From Aspergillus flavus (lineage: Eukaryota; Ascomycota; Eurotiomycetes; Eurotiales; Aspergillaceae), in the NCBI RefSeq assembly GCF_009017415.1, contig NC_092410.1:2232001-2296000 (forward strand): 64,000 nucleotides of DNA. The letters are read 5' to 3'. Both the position numbers and the translations under genes were made by a program. The notes beneath the pieces were generated by a model that was given only the letters and a program-made list of their open reading frames with translations, had not been told where the DNA came from and ran no database searches. Position 1 is the stretch's first letter; the number at the start of each line of letters is the position of its first letter. Below are positions 48,120-60,570 of the stretch, piece by piece.

Positions 48120-50039
48120 TCAGGACTGAAAGCCTGAGCTACTCGTCGGTGTAGAATCGTCATCGTGGGACTCAGCTTTACTGGTACTCCAGGAGGTACA
48201 ATTCCGTTTGTTGTTCTCTTCTTCTTCCATGGAGAAAACCAAGTCTCCTTGCTCCTCATCGATTCTGCTGGTACTGACAGGCGACGAGACAGTACGGTCG
48301 AGACGGCCACTAGCTCCCACTGATGAAGAATGACGGGCAGGTCCAGGGTGAAGTGACATACTGCTGAGTTGTTGCGATATCATGGACGTTGACTGCTGTC
48401 GAGAAGGAGTAGAGACAAAGGGCGAGACGTCACCCGACGTCTGCCGGCTTCCGATGGGGCCAAGGCTGGGACTTGCGCCAAAGTTTAACGAAGACTCACG
48501 GAGAGGAGATCCGACTTGTGGTAGTGAGGTGCCATGTGCATCCTCCTCCTTCTTCTGTCGCTGTTTCGCAAAAAGGGCACCAAATCTGGATGGGCTGGAC
48601 GCCAGAGGCGAACCGACTTTTGAAAGACTGGTACCAGTCATACCAAGCCCACTGAGATCACGATGACTTGAACTAGGTTCATAATCTGTGCGTGAAAGAC
48701 GTCGCAGCCGCTCCTGCGGCGTCAGCACATCGTCGTGCAAATTGATAGGCAGGTAGTCCTCCTCCATCGGGAAATTGCTGTCATCCCAATCATCTAAGGC
48801 GGTAAGCCGCGGAACACTCGCAGAGAGCATTCGTGGTTTCACCGAACGCTGTGAATGCAAAAATCGAGGTCCCGGGCCATCCTCAGGAATCCCAGGAGGG
48901 GAAGAGCCCATGAAAGAAGGTGGCTTCCTTAAATCCGATCCATATGCGGTATCGCGGAGACTTCGGAGCGCATCGGAGGGGGCGCCAATCCTTTGGGCGG
49001 GCGGGGATAGTTCCAGTCCGAATTTCGATGGCATAGAAGCGGCTACTGGCCCATAACGAGCGGCGTGCGATATTCCTTGGCTATCAAAGGAGGCAGGGAG
49101 GGGTGCGTCAAGTGCGGTTAAATGACGGTGATTTGGAGACATGGGAAATCGCATGTCATCAATCGGAGAACCGTACTTAGACCCGGCGTCTGAAGCCAAG
49201 CCCGCGTCGATGGTGGGAATGGCGTCATATGGTTGTTGTGGAGAGTGTGTGGCAGCATATTCCTCTTGCGAATGAACTTGAGGGCCATATCGGGGCTCTT
49301 GACCGTTCATTCGCTGTTGCGAAAGGACAGAATTCGTCAAAGCTGAATCTTGATTCACATACGCTTGGGGATTAACCCTGCCACCTAGATTGAGGTGACT
49401 ACCGCCCATTCCTACACCAGGGTTGGGTCGATTAACCCGTCGGCCATCAGGGAGAATATGCGCCAGCGCGCACTTGGCTCCAAACTTGCAGTTGCCCTAG
49501 GACCCATGGCACATGTGATCAGCCATATCTATTCTCCAGTGACCAAAAAGATGGGGAAAGGGCAACCCCAGGCATGAAAAAGTCGAAGTGTTTTCTGGGA
49601 ATCCATACCTTCGTGAAGTATTTACACGGCGCATAGTCAATCGCAGCATCGGTAGAATGTAAGAAAGGACAGGCAGGTCCCGCCTGACAAGCTCCTTGAC
49701 GAAAGAATTTGCAGGGGACGTGCTTAGTATCTGTTGTCCGTCATATGTAGGTCAGCACTGGCTTCGCTTCGCAGCTGATAGGATCCACATGAGGAGTGTC
49801 GTTGGCCTTCTTTGTAGCTCAATAGGTACGGAGCAGAGAGTCTTACTGCTTTGATTAGGAGGGCTACGGGCAGCCATGTCAAAGCCTGAAAGATTGCGGG
49901 AATGGCCGTTCTGGATAGTCCCAGAGGGAACCGGAAGTGGAGCACGGTTTTTCATGTCGCCTGAAAGGCGATTATGGGCACGGGGTGTGTGGGAAGGTGG
50001 AGGTTGAGAAGGAGTATTGCGAGAGGCCGACACTTGCAT
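48120..50039 (-). CDS. CCCH zinc-finger protein (Scp3/Lee1-like)
   Basis: Three exons: 49847-50039, 49609-49730 and 48120-49496, giving 563 aa. Two adjacent CCCH fingers can be read. The first is CKFFRQGACQAGPACPFLH (C-x7-C-x5-C-x3-H). The second is CKYFTKGNCKFGAKCALAH with the same spacing, and is split by intron 2. The remaining 400 or so residues are low-complexity and rich in Ser, Pro and Gly, ending in an acidic run. The layout matches the fungal proteins annotated as spindle-poison-sensitivity protein Scp3 or Lee1; an RNA-binding role is likely but not shown here. The acceptor after intron 1 was set at 49730 because it gives S-N-T-K-H-V-P-C-K. Confidence 0.85.
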
Positions 50040-51321
50040 GGCCGGAGAGAAAGAGAAGGCGGACTACTGACTGGGAGCCCACAAAATCCGGAGGGGTTTA
50101 CTATCGGGCGGGGTGGAGATAATAATGAGTACTAAGAAAGAAAGTACGTACGGAGTAGTTAAATGAGAAAGGGATTCTTGAGGGCGGTCAAGATTGATAA
50201 CAGCAGAAAATAAAATAAATTGGCGAGGAAAGCAGAAATAATTTAGACAGGAAAAGAAAAAGTGAAAAAAAGAGAGACTGGTGTGGAAACGGTATATTGA
50301 ACGTTGGTCAACCTAGTTGAGTTTGCGACTTTCATACAATTAGCTCGTCGACACCTTGATTCCGAGGCAGCCAACCCGAACAATTTAGGTAAACCTGGAC
50401 CACGACTTACCGGAAGTCAACATTTCCTTAGCATTTAGATGGAGGGAAAAAGGAGAAGAAAGAAATCTCTGGGTATTTTCTCTTAAAGGGGGAAAAGAAA
50501 AAAAGAAACAATTTCTCAAAACATTGAGGATCTACTTCTTTTATCTTATATAAGCGTAATACTCGTGGAAATGCTGTCTTCTGTATGCGTATTTCTTGCT
50601 AGGTATGTACCGTCGCACAGCCAACTGTACCAATATGACAACCTCATTGCGTACCACGGTCAACAATTATGTAATTTTCAAAGTCAAACTGCCTCCGAGT
50701 AAGTGATATCTACTTTATATATTATCAACCAGAAGAATAGCTGAAATGAATGAAGGCTACATCAAAAACAATCCCTATACACCCACACAATATGTAGTTC
50801 CTCACCTCCACTCTAGAGTCAGATCAATAGGCCCATTTCTTCTCTTCCTCCTTTCTCCCACTTGATAAGATTAAGGCACATGGCACTAGAGACAATATAC
50901 GAGAAACCCATGGGGTTGCCGTTAGGACTGTGGTAAAATATTACACGATCACACTTCGAAAGTGATAGGATGGTCCTCATATCGCAATGTCATTACCTCT
51001 GACGATGCTTGGGTGGAGCATACACCGTAGTTTTCTTTAAAGGCCGTGTCTCAATTTGATTCCACTTGCTCCTCCATCATTTCATCGAATCACCCCAAGG
51101 CTCTTTCAGGCGGAGGAATTGGTCGATCACACAACATTTCCCCACATCTATGTGGGCACTCGGTGCATCCTTTATAGTAGACTAAGTATCCACATTAGCA
51201 ATGGAAATCTGTATGAGATGGTACGTTAAACACCGTACACTGGAAAGGGAACTGACGAGAGGTGGTGAAGGCCCATCAATATTTTAGCTTGCCCCTTCAC
51301 CTATGTATACAAATGTTGTAA
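50040..51321. other. intergenic between the CCCH gene promoter and HOP2 3' end
   Basis: 1.3 kb without a supportable gene. GTACGGAGTA lies at 50148-50157. The part next to the CCCH gene (50040-50530) is purine-rich on the + strand and is probably its promoter and 5' leader. Confidence 0.45.
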
Positions 51322-52431
51322 TCAAGTGAGGATCAACGGCCCTTCTAGCCCCAGGAATTCCTGTTCATTACCGTGAGCAGTCTCAATTATGGCGACGAGA
51401 GATATATATACCCAGAGCTCTTCTCGAGTCACATCCTTATCCACCATCTCTAGACATCTTCTCCACAAATCGCGACATACCTTCCTCCGTAAATTAACAC
51501 GCTTCTGCCAGCGTTCCCATACTCTTTTGGTGATGGTTCTGCCTTCCTCATCCACCTCTCTCGCGCTGGTGCCCCGGGCTTGAGTTAGAATCGCGAATGT
51601 AGTCTCCTTTTCCACTTGAAGTTGGTTGATGCTCTTTTGGAGGTCAAAGGCCAAGGGAGTCGCACGCAGAGTTGCCAGCTCAGCTCGCGCCCTTTTAACA
51701 TAGCCTTTGAGGTCAGTAAGCTGTTCCTGCAGCTGAAGAATGTGATCATCCAGAACCACCATTCTCTCTAATGTGCTTTCATCGGCCCCCTTCTGTAGAG
51801 CATGATAAACTGCCTGCCTCCCTAAGCTCGAAGTTAGTGCTAGTATTCCATGATATCCACTCACCACCCACCCTCCCACGGTGACGCATGCATGCAGGAT
51901 TCACTAACCGGATGCTCTTCCTTCGATTTTTTGACTTTGATGTAGCTCTCGCAAGACCTTTGCTGCATATGCTTCCGATTGCGCCTTTATTAAGATGTCT
52001 ACTGAGGCTCAAACCTGGTATGGGGGTTGCTCACTTTTGGTGACTTTGTTGTGCAAATTTGCAGAAACGTCTGTGGCCTATATGCCATCAGCTGTGAGGC
52101 ATTTGCCTGATAGGTCCTCCCGAAACCACATACTGAATAGGGACGACTGCTCTTCTAGGTTAGCTACCAGACTATCAAAGAACAGAAGGAGAGACATGAG
52201 TATCGTGCTAGATTGGACCCTTACTTCTGCTTCCCTATGTTTGCGGGAGTGATGAATTAGTCTATCATGCTTATAAGAAGGCTGGGCTATGGTTTACGGA
52301 GATAGTCCAGAACCAAAGTAGGCCCGTCGTTGACAGCTGCTTGGGGTTAGAATTCCTGTGAATCCATAACATGAGTGACAAACTCACTGCCGTTGTTCGG
52401 CATCTTCTCACTTTGCCCCTTCTCTTTCATG
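51322..52431 (-). CDS. HOP2: meiotic homologous-pairing protein Hop2 (TBPIP/PSMC3IP)
   Basis: Partner of Mnd1 that stimulates Dmc1/Rad51 strand invasion in meiosis. Eight exons: 52389-52431, 52298-52336, 52225-52234, 52134-52146, 52035-52077, 51909-51998, 51412-51821 and 51322-51360, giving 228 aa (family 215-230). The joined N-terminal winged helix reads VLDYLRKQNRPYSATDV then SANLHNKVTK. This is recovered only if 10-nt and 13-nt micro-exons are spliced in. KIEGRASGRQAVYHALQ follows, then a leucine-rich coiled coil, and the C-terminal REELWEFLGLE. The last intron (51361-51411) is 51 nt and open in frame. Exon 2 has a CAAGCAG tandem acceptor, so it may start at 52339. Confidence 0.88.
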
Positions 52432-52944
52432 CTGATAATAGGAAGAAAATCAAGAGTAAACGAGAGCCGAAGGCAGGGAGGGGATGATGATCATCATGCT
52501 ACAAGCAGTTACCACTACTCTGTGATACAAACACACGAGCCTCACGTGGACTAGTTGACGAGAGTGGGGAACACTTTTATTTATAAAGATCTTTTGTAAG
52601 ATGGTCTGGAAATTATAAGGCTAGGCGAAAAAAGAAATTCCTCAACAAAAACAGCCATTTGTTAGCAGCTACAAATATGTTAAACAAAGGATTGTGAGTC
52701 GACCGCCAACTCGAATGCAAGACCAAAATAGAAGATAAGAGACTCGGTACAATTACGAAGGCATACGTTAAAGAAGGGGAAATTTAACTTGCCCACCACA
52801 GCCCTTCCTATATCTCAAATTTCTTTTCGTTATCAGAGCGCACGATGACGAACTAAATCCTCTATGTACCACCTCCGTCCGTAAGCAGCCTTCGGATAAG
52901 AAACAAGTGAACTATAGTGCAGAGTCTACAACGACTCATGGGTA
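52432..52944. other. spacer, HOP2 promoter and SKT5 3' region
   Basis: 513 bp, no gene seen. Confidence 0.4.
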
Positions 52945-55541
52945 TCACATGACGATCTATGACGGTGTCAGTTTTCGTAAAATAATAAAAAGCTAACGAA
53001 AAGGATGAATTGCATACGCAGTCGTTGTCCTTTTGTGCAGTCGGAACTCCCATCTCCTCAAATGTCTTTGGGCCTTTGCCCGGTAGGCCGCCTTGAGACT
53101 TGGCTGGCTGTGCTGCAGGCTTCTGGCTGACCGAGGCTGACGCGGATGATGGTTTTGGCGTTGTCGAGGATGCCAAAGGTGCACTTGGAGGCGGCATGGA
53201 TTCACTACGCTGGGGAAATGTTGCAGAAGACGGAGAGGTCACTGGCTTCGGGGAGCCTACAGGGCCGCCTTGAGCAGAAACAGGCGTCCTCACAGGCCGC
53301 CGATCAGGCGGTGTACTGTCAAGGCGTTGGGGGCGTCTTGAGTTCGGAGATTCAATCGGCGCGGAGTAGCCAATATCTAGCTTGGGTGTTGCTGACGTGG
53401 GGCTTGCTGGACCGCTGGTGGTGGGTGTGACAGGGGCAGGAGAGCGATACCCCATTGGCCCAGGTCCATAAGATGCCGCACGGTTATAGTTAGGAGCGCT
53501 GGTGCGAATGTTAGGGTTGATGCCAAATGCTGAACTTGGCCGTGGGTCAGGCACCGAGTAGCCTGGCGGGTACACTGGCCGAGCCCTGGAAGGTGGCCGG
53601 TCGGGGTACGGAGCACTTGGCGGGGTATTATCTGAAAGACTCATCCGGGAAGGATCGGGCATTTCAAGATTCTCCGAAGCTGATTGCATGGATTCATTCC
53701 GCTGGTGAGAGCCGTAGCGTGACTTGATCCGAGCGATGGCAACCTGCTCATGATCCCTTCGGGACAACGTCTTCGAACGTGAGATACTGTCGATTCGACT
53801 AGTAGCGTCTTTGTTTCCATTTGCCGCAGCCTTGGCATACCAGCTTCTGGCTTCCTTAATATCAACCTGGACGAAGATACCGACTTCGTAAAAGTATCCC
53901 AGAGCGAATTCCGCAGTTGGGAAGCCGCTCTGAGCTGCACGCTGAGCGTATGTGAATGCCAACTCGTCGTTCTTCTCGAAGACACCCTCATGCCCACAAA
54001 GGAACCATTTACTGATGGCCATTTCCGCTTCTGGCTCTCCTTGTCGGGCAGCCAATGCGTTGTAATGCAAAGATAACGCCGGGTTAAAATCGCAACCTAG
54101 TTGACACAGTTCATATGCGGCGCCCATCTTGACTTGGGCCTTAGCGAATCCATGGTATGCAGCTTTCTCGATATTTACGCGAGCGGCGTTGACATCTAGG
54201 GGAAGGTAATTCTCCGGGACGCTCACTTGGGGCAGCTCCCGTGCTAGAAGCATGCCATAAACCTGCAAGATACCATGTCAGATTGGATAGTATACCAATA
54301 GATTTCAGGGAACTACACACGTAGGCACCCTGCGGCGCATTCTCGTCGCAGGATTGCGCAGCTAGCTGGATATAATCAAGGCCCGTTTGATAATCTTGTC
54401 GCTGCCCATGCTGGCCAAGCAAGATCATCATCCCCAAACGCTATAACCTCAACCGATTAGCGCGAGCCATGAAAAATAGTGACGGAGATGTAACGTACGT
54501 AAAAAGAAGCAGAATCGGCAAGAGCAACGCCTTTCTCGTAATGTCGGATGGCTTTTTCGGGCTCACCAGAACTCTCGAACTGCATCCCCATGCGATACTC
54601 AGCCCTGGCATAGCCTTTCTCTGCGGCTCTCGAGTAAGCTCTGAATGCTTCCTTTTTATCAACACGGTATCCAAATTTTCCGAATTCCAACCACATGCCC
54701 TTGATGAATTCAGCTTTGGGGTGATGCTGATCGGCCAAGAAATTAACGATGTTCATCGCATCAACCTTCAACTGATGCTCCACTTGCGGAGTTTGGGGAC
54801 GCGGGGGTTGGATTAGGGACAGACGAGCCTCATTCTGCACGGCGACCTCGACGTAAGCTAGGGCGTCCTGAGCCCAAGCCAATTGCATTTCGGGGTCATT
54901 GGAGGAAAGTACTGCCATTCGAGCCCTCTCCAAGCTCGCTTCTCTCTGCTCATCGGTGGGGGGCACATTTGGAGGGGGGTTGCGTAGGACAGGGAACGCC
55001 GAGAAATTAGGAGATTCCATGGTATCGTAAACGGCGGCTTGTTCGTAGTGGGCAGTGTCCTCGTAGCCGGCAGTGATGGGCTGTCCCTGGACTACAGCGG
55101 CAGAAGAAGTTCTCTCGGGAAAATGAGACCGATCATATTGTACAGGAGCATATTGACTACGGTGGGGGCTTCGAGCCTCATGCTCGAGGTGGGCAATATT
55201 GTCCTGCATAGTCTCCGGGACCTCAGGCATGACTCTGCTGGTAAGATAGAGCGTGTCCAGATTAGCAACACACCCATCCACTGTAGGGGAAAAGGGGAAA
55301 AAAAAGGAGGAAAAATAAAGATGCCAAAAAAGCAGGCGTAGCTGTAGAAGACTTCCTGTTTCGGTTTATGTCTTTCTTTCTTCCTTTGTTTTGTTCTTCT
55401 CCAAATCAACAACTGGATGGGGCTGTCTTACCTTTGGGGGGAAGGGGATATAACTTCTGGCATGTAAAAATCATCCTGACCCCCTGGATACCATGTAGCT
55501 CCCAGCCTTGGCTGACCGCGACCTTGAGGTGGTCTATTCAT
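52945..55541 (-). CDS. SKT5: chitin synthase activator Skt5/Chs4 with Sel1 repeats and CAAX tail
   Basis: Activator and membrane recruiter of chitin synthase. Five exons: 55432-55541, 54499-55234, 54321-54440, 53018-54262 and 52945-52956, giving 740 aa. The N-terminus is disordered (MNRPPQGRGQPRLGATWYPG). Sel1-like repeats follow, for example AFRAYSRAAEKGYARAEYRM, AIRHYEKGVALADSASFY and ARSWYAKAAANGNKDATSRI, then a Pro/Ser-rich tail. The last exon is 12 nt and adds I-V-M after Cys, so the protein ends in the prenylation box CIVM, as in Chs4 homologues. Exon 2 has a CAGCAG tandem acceptor (55234 or 55237). The frame also stays open to an ATG at 55281, but a CTACAG acceptor just upstream and the in-frame first exon argue against that start. 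Confidence 0.9.
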
Positions 55542-57241
55542 TGTCGGCGTATTTTCTTCTCTTCCTCTTTAATAATTTTCCTCGAAAGCTTTTTTTTTTT
55601 TCCTCCACCCCCCCAGAAAAGGATAAATAATCAAAAGAACTCTCTGGACTATTGGGCTTTTCTTTTCCGTTCTTGTCTTTCGTTGGCCTTGCCAAATAAT
55701 TTGGGTTTGAGAGTCAGACTAGAGCTAATAATACGATTAGGCTCTCCGGGCTCAACGGTTCTTCGGTACGTAATCAAAAAGAGAATAAAAGGAAAATAAA
55801 GAGTGCCAACTGTGGGGAAGTTTTATTGCCGGAGGACCCAGGAAAGACAGAGACTTTGCTGGATATACTCCGTACAGAACACGTTGGAAGAACTGCAAGG
55901 AACCTGCTCGTCATCTAGCGAGAGAGAGAGACAGGCAGCAGGAAAGCCACTGATGACGAGTGTTTACCCAGTAAGAATTGTCAGACGAAAGAGCGAAAAT
56001 TGAATGGGGGATGGGGTGAAGTGATGGATGAGGGTCCCGAGTGTTGAATCAGAGACGTACTGCGGACGTATCTGGTAGTATGGGACATGGGTTGAGTGGG
56101 GTAAGAAGAATTGAGAATTAATCACTTTAAATTGTATTTTTTACGGAGTACTCCGTACTTTCATCGTTATCCTTCCCCTCCCTGAATTAAATTAGTATTT
56201 ACTAATAACGTCACTTCAAATATAACAGATGCTCTGCTAGGCGGTAGATGAATCAGTAATTCATTTCTGTAGCGCAAGCCCTTGCCCTACCCCGGTATGT
56301 GAAGAAGATGACATAGGATGATATGCTTTTAAGCGAGAGACAAGAAAAGAAATTGAAGACAAAAAGGTCCCTGTGATACTAAGAGGGAAATGTCAGCTTA
56401 CCTGGGACTAGTGCCTGTGTAAAGTACATACATAGTACATACAAAACCTACCGAGTGCCTTTGTCCATACAGGTATGACTAGAAGGGTAAGAAAGAAACT
56501 GGACATACCCAGTAAATACTACTCCTTACAACTGATAAAAACCGCTGCTCCACACCGTATACGGTACATAATCGTCTATCAGATAGAGATAGGTACCTAA
56601 TGGGTAAGTTCTCCGTGACCTCGGTTTTGTATGATTCATCGCTTTCAAAACTGCTTCTCAAGAGAAAGAAATTTGTGTTTTATCTCGAAAGAAAACTTGG
56701 CACTTCTTGCTTGGCATATGATTGCCTGCGTAGTGAGGATTCGTACTCTGTATTGAAGCAACTTGAGGGACAGTAATAACAGCTCTTCCGCTCTTTCCAG
56801 GCTCCTTTGAAAAACATAGACTTCATTGTGGGTCTTTCGGTCTCGATAATGTTATGAACTGATGTAATCGTGGATAGGTACAGTACTCCGTAGGTGGCAG
56901 GTGTATGTACATACTATAAAGTCTAGGACTATATGAGACAGTGAGTGCCTAGAGAGTAGGTAAGTACTACAGACGAGGTCTTAATCTTACCGCCCCCATT
57001 TTCGCCTCTTATCATTGGGCCTTCTAGTACAAATTAGTAACCTGCACCCCGCCCCCTTTTACTCTTTTTAGTTTTCCTTTTATCTTTTCCGTTTTCCGTT
57101 TTCCTTTGCCCCTGCTCCTTTCCTCCCTCTTCGGCTAGTTGGCTAGTTGATAGGCGGATCGTACAATGGACCCATACTGAGCTTGAGCCTCTGATCTACT
57201 AATACCTGATGAACGTGTGAACGCTATCTCCTGCAGGAATC
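55542..57241. other. 1.7-kb divergent promoter region between SKT5 and CHL1
   Basis: No gene. It holds T-rich and C-rich runs near 55588-55620, a TACTCCGTAC motif (55866-55875), the perfect palindrome at 56142-56157, another half-site at 56884-56892, and a pyrimidine tract at about 57050-57130 just before CHL1. Confidence 0.5.
56142..56157. repeat. 16-bp perfect palindrome TACGGAGTACTCCGTA, second copy
   Basis: Identical to 15658-15673. It lies between the divergent SKT5 and CHL1 genes. Confidence 0.8.
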
Positions 57242-60200
57242 ATGGAACCCCAGGCAGAAGAGTTCCACCACCCTTATTCGCCATATGACATTCAGCTCCA
57301 GTTCATGCGGGCCTTATACTCTTGTATTGAAAAGGGTAAAGTGGCTGTCTTTGAGTCTCCCACTGGTAAGTTGGCGTTCGATTTGAATTGAGGCTCCTCT
57401 GACGCACCTGATGATAGGCACTGTGAGTCAAACTTTTGGACCAGTTGTTGTTTCTACACCTCCATTCTTGGTGGATATCTGCCGTTGTAGAAGTAACGGA
57501 ATGTATATTAGCAGAAGACTTTAAATATCATACTGACAATAAGCACTTGTTCGATTACTGAGACTTGTCTGCACTAGGGAAAATCTTTAAGCATAATATG
57601 CGGCTCGTTGACCTGGCTACGAGACCATAAACGGAAAGTTTTCCAGGAAACTGTCAACAACACTACATGTTAGACTTTCGGTTGGACTTAACAGGAATCT
57701 GGTCTAATACGTAATCTCGCAGATGATGACGGAGAACCGGAATGGATGCTGGAGTATGCAAAACGGGAATCCAGTCGCGCTGTCTCTGAGAAGAGGAAAG
57801 AACTCCAGGAACGATTGGCAAAAGCAAGGCATAAAGAGGAAAAGCAGAAAATTGCTCTAGAGAACTCGAGCGGACCACGCAAACGACAGGTATGGTAGCT
57901 ATCAGTTTCATGAGTAGGCAATTTCCTTGCTGAAACGCCAGTCCAGAAGTTCGATGTGCCTTCTAGGGCTTCAGATGCGCAGACCGACAATGATTTCGCA
58001 TTGGATGATTACGACAGCGAAGGCGAAGAGAAGAGTTCCTCACGGAAGCGGACTGATTATTCAAGCGGTCTTTCCACCGGCACGCTAGAGTTATTGAAGC
58101 GTTTCCAACACAAATCATCGGCACATCCCAGACAAGACGAAGATTATGGGGATGAAGATATCAAGATACTTTACTGCTCGAGGACACACTCCCAATTAAC
58201 ACAATTTGCAAGCGAATTGCGAAGAGTCAATATGCCTTCGAGCATACCGAAGGACTTCAGTGAAGGAGTGGCTGACACAGATGGACTCCAGGAAGGTGTA
58301 AGGCACTTATCTCTTGGGTCTCGGAAAAATCTGTGCATAAACCCTCGAGTGTCTTCCTTAGATAATGTAACTGCAATCAGTGAACGCTGCTTAGATATGC
58401 AGCAGCCAGGTGTTGCCGCGGAACAGAGATGCCCGTTTCTACCATCAAATGAGAACGAGGCGCAGGTTTTACAATTTCGGGACCACGTACTAGCCACAGT
58501 TAAGGATATTGAGGATATAGGAAAATTAGGGAAGGATATTGGAATATGTCCCTACTACGCGTCCCGCTCAGTCACCAAGCATAGTGAGGTGGGTTGCTCA
58601 CAGAACCTGTTTGCTGGACAGCCGTTGTTAATATTTGAAAGATCGTGACGCTTCCGTATCCCTTGTTGCTTCAGCGGTCAGCCAGAGACGCGCTTGATCT
58701 ATCGATAAAGGGGCATGTCGTTGTTATTGACGAGGCTCATAATTTGATGGATGCTATATCCAACATCCATTCGGTAACAATCACACTCTCGGAACTGCAA
58801 ACCTCTCTATTCCAGTTGACAACATACGCAAGAAAGTTTAAAACTCGACTGAAAGGAAAGAACCGGAACTATATCGCACAGGTTATCAGACTTGTCACTT
58901 CGATTACTGACCACCTCAAAACAATTCTCGAAACAAGTCAAGCTCCCGAAGGTCCTGTCCAGCCATCAGACCTCATGTCTGGAAAAGGCGTGGACCAGAT
59001 TAACCCTTACAAGTTATGTCGATATTTACGTGAGAGTAAACTAGCGAGGAAGGTTGACGGTTATTCCGAATTTTCTCGAGAGCGAGCAGACCGCCAAGCA
59101 GACAGAAAGCCTTCCACACCGGTCCTATTCCATATACAGAGTTTCCTCCTACCATTGATGAACCTTTCAGCAGAAGGAAAATTGTTCTATATTAAGGCCC
59201 AAGGTGATATTCAGTTGAAATATATGCTCCTCGACCCAATGAATCAATTTCGCGAAATTGTTGACGATGCAAGAGCTGTTATCTTAGCTGGCGGAACTAT
59301 GTCACCTGTATGTTAGTTTCTAACTAGCACGCCCTTTTTTCATTAGTTGACAAAACATACAGATGACGGATTACATACATCACTTGTTCCCATACGTGCC
59401 ATCGAGTCGCCTGGGCACCTTTAGCTATGGTCATGTCATTCCCCCAGAGAATTTGATCGCACAAGTCCTAGGTAAAGGGGTTACAGGTACAGAATTTGAC
59501 TTTACCTTTGAGACACGGGATTCAGAACGGATGGTATGAATTCTTAGTTCGAGTAACCCTTCTATTTCCACGATCTAAATCATGCGTGTGCACAGATAGT
59601 TGACCTGGGACGAACGATGGCTGCTCTATGCCAGGTTATTCCAGATGGCGTCGTTGCCTTTTTCCCAAGTTATGACTATCTAAGTCAAGTGTTGAGCATA
59701 TGGAAAAGAACCCTTGCAGGAGAGAAGAATCGTACTGTCTATGACTTGATCGAGGGGAAAAAGACTATTCTGCATGAGTCACGAGATGTGACTATAAGCA
59801 CTGAGGAGCTTTTGCAAGAATATGCAAGTATTGTCGGATCAGGGCGAGGGGCGTTACTTCTTTCCGTGGTCGGTGGAAAGCTGTCAGAGGGTATCAACTT
59901 TTCTGACAGATTGGGGAGAGGTGTGTTGATTGTTGGCTTGCCCTTTCCAAATATACGCAGTGCGGTTTGGCAAGCAAAGATCCACTATGTTGAGCAAAAA
60001 GCATACAAAGAGAGCTCGGGCTCCGATGCAAACCGGCAGTTGGTCGCAAAAGCTGCGGGAAAGGATTTCTATGAGAACTCCTGCATGCGGGCAGTCAATC
60101 AGTGTATAGGGAGAGCGATTAGACATCGTAATGATTACGCTGCCATCGTTTTGATGGATAGACGTTACGATAAACCCGCTATACAAGGGAAACTGCCCGC

Positions 60201-60306
60201 TTGGATCAAACAAAGCATGGCGAGCAGTTCCGCTCTGCGGCCAGCTGGGGCAACAATAGGTAGTCTTTCGAAGTTCTTTGTGGCACAAAGGACCAGCAAA
60301 ACCTAG
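57242..60306 (+). CDS. CHL1: Chl1/DDX11-family iron-sulfur DNA helicase
   Basis: XPD-like 5'-3' DNA helicase needed for sister chromatid cohesion. Eight exons: 57242-57365, 57418-57422, 57578-57668, 57723-57889, 57947-58588, 58642-59307, 59363-59533 and 59596-60306, giving 858 aa (family about 860). Walker A is [18 protein letters not shown] and spans a 5-nt exon. Motif Ia is [14 protein letters not shown]. The Fe-S cysteines lie in [23 protein letters not shown] and GICPYYASR. The DEAH box is [11 protein letters not shown]. Later motifs are [25 protein letters not shown], and [20 protein letters not shown]. The donor of exon 3 (TACAT/GTTAGA) is the least certain junction. Confidence 0.92.
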
Positions 60307-60570
60307 TAAACATTACTTTATACATTCTTAATATGAAAATTTCTTCCTTAGAAAATATTGGTCTTCACTCATTTTCCCGTGATGAGGATCACGTGATTAT
60401 GCCAAGACAGGAAGGGTTGACCCTACTTAGGGCAAGCGAACTTAGCGCACAATCTAGAGCCGCCGCCTCCAGGCCTTGATTTCAACATCTGAGCGACCAG
60501 CACACACGATCGCATCCCCCCATCGCCAAACACTCAGACCGGTCTTGTCGAGCACACCACCGTCGACAAG

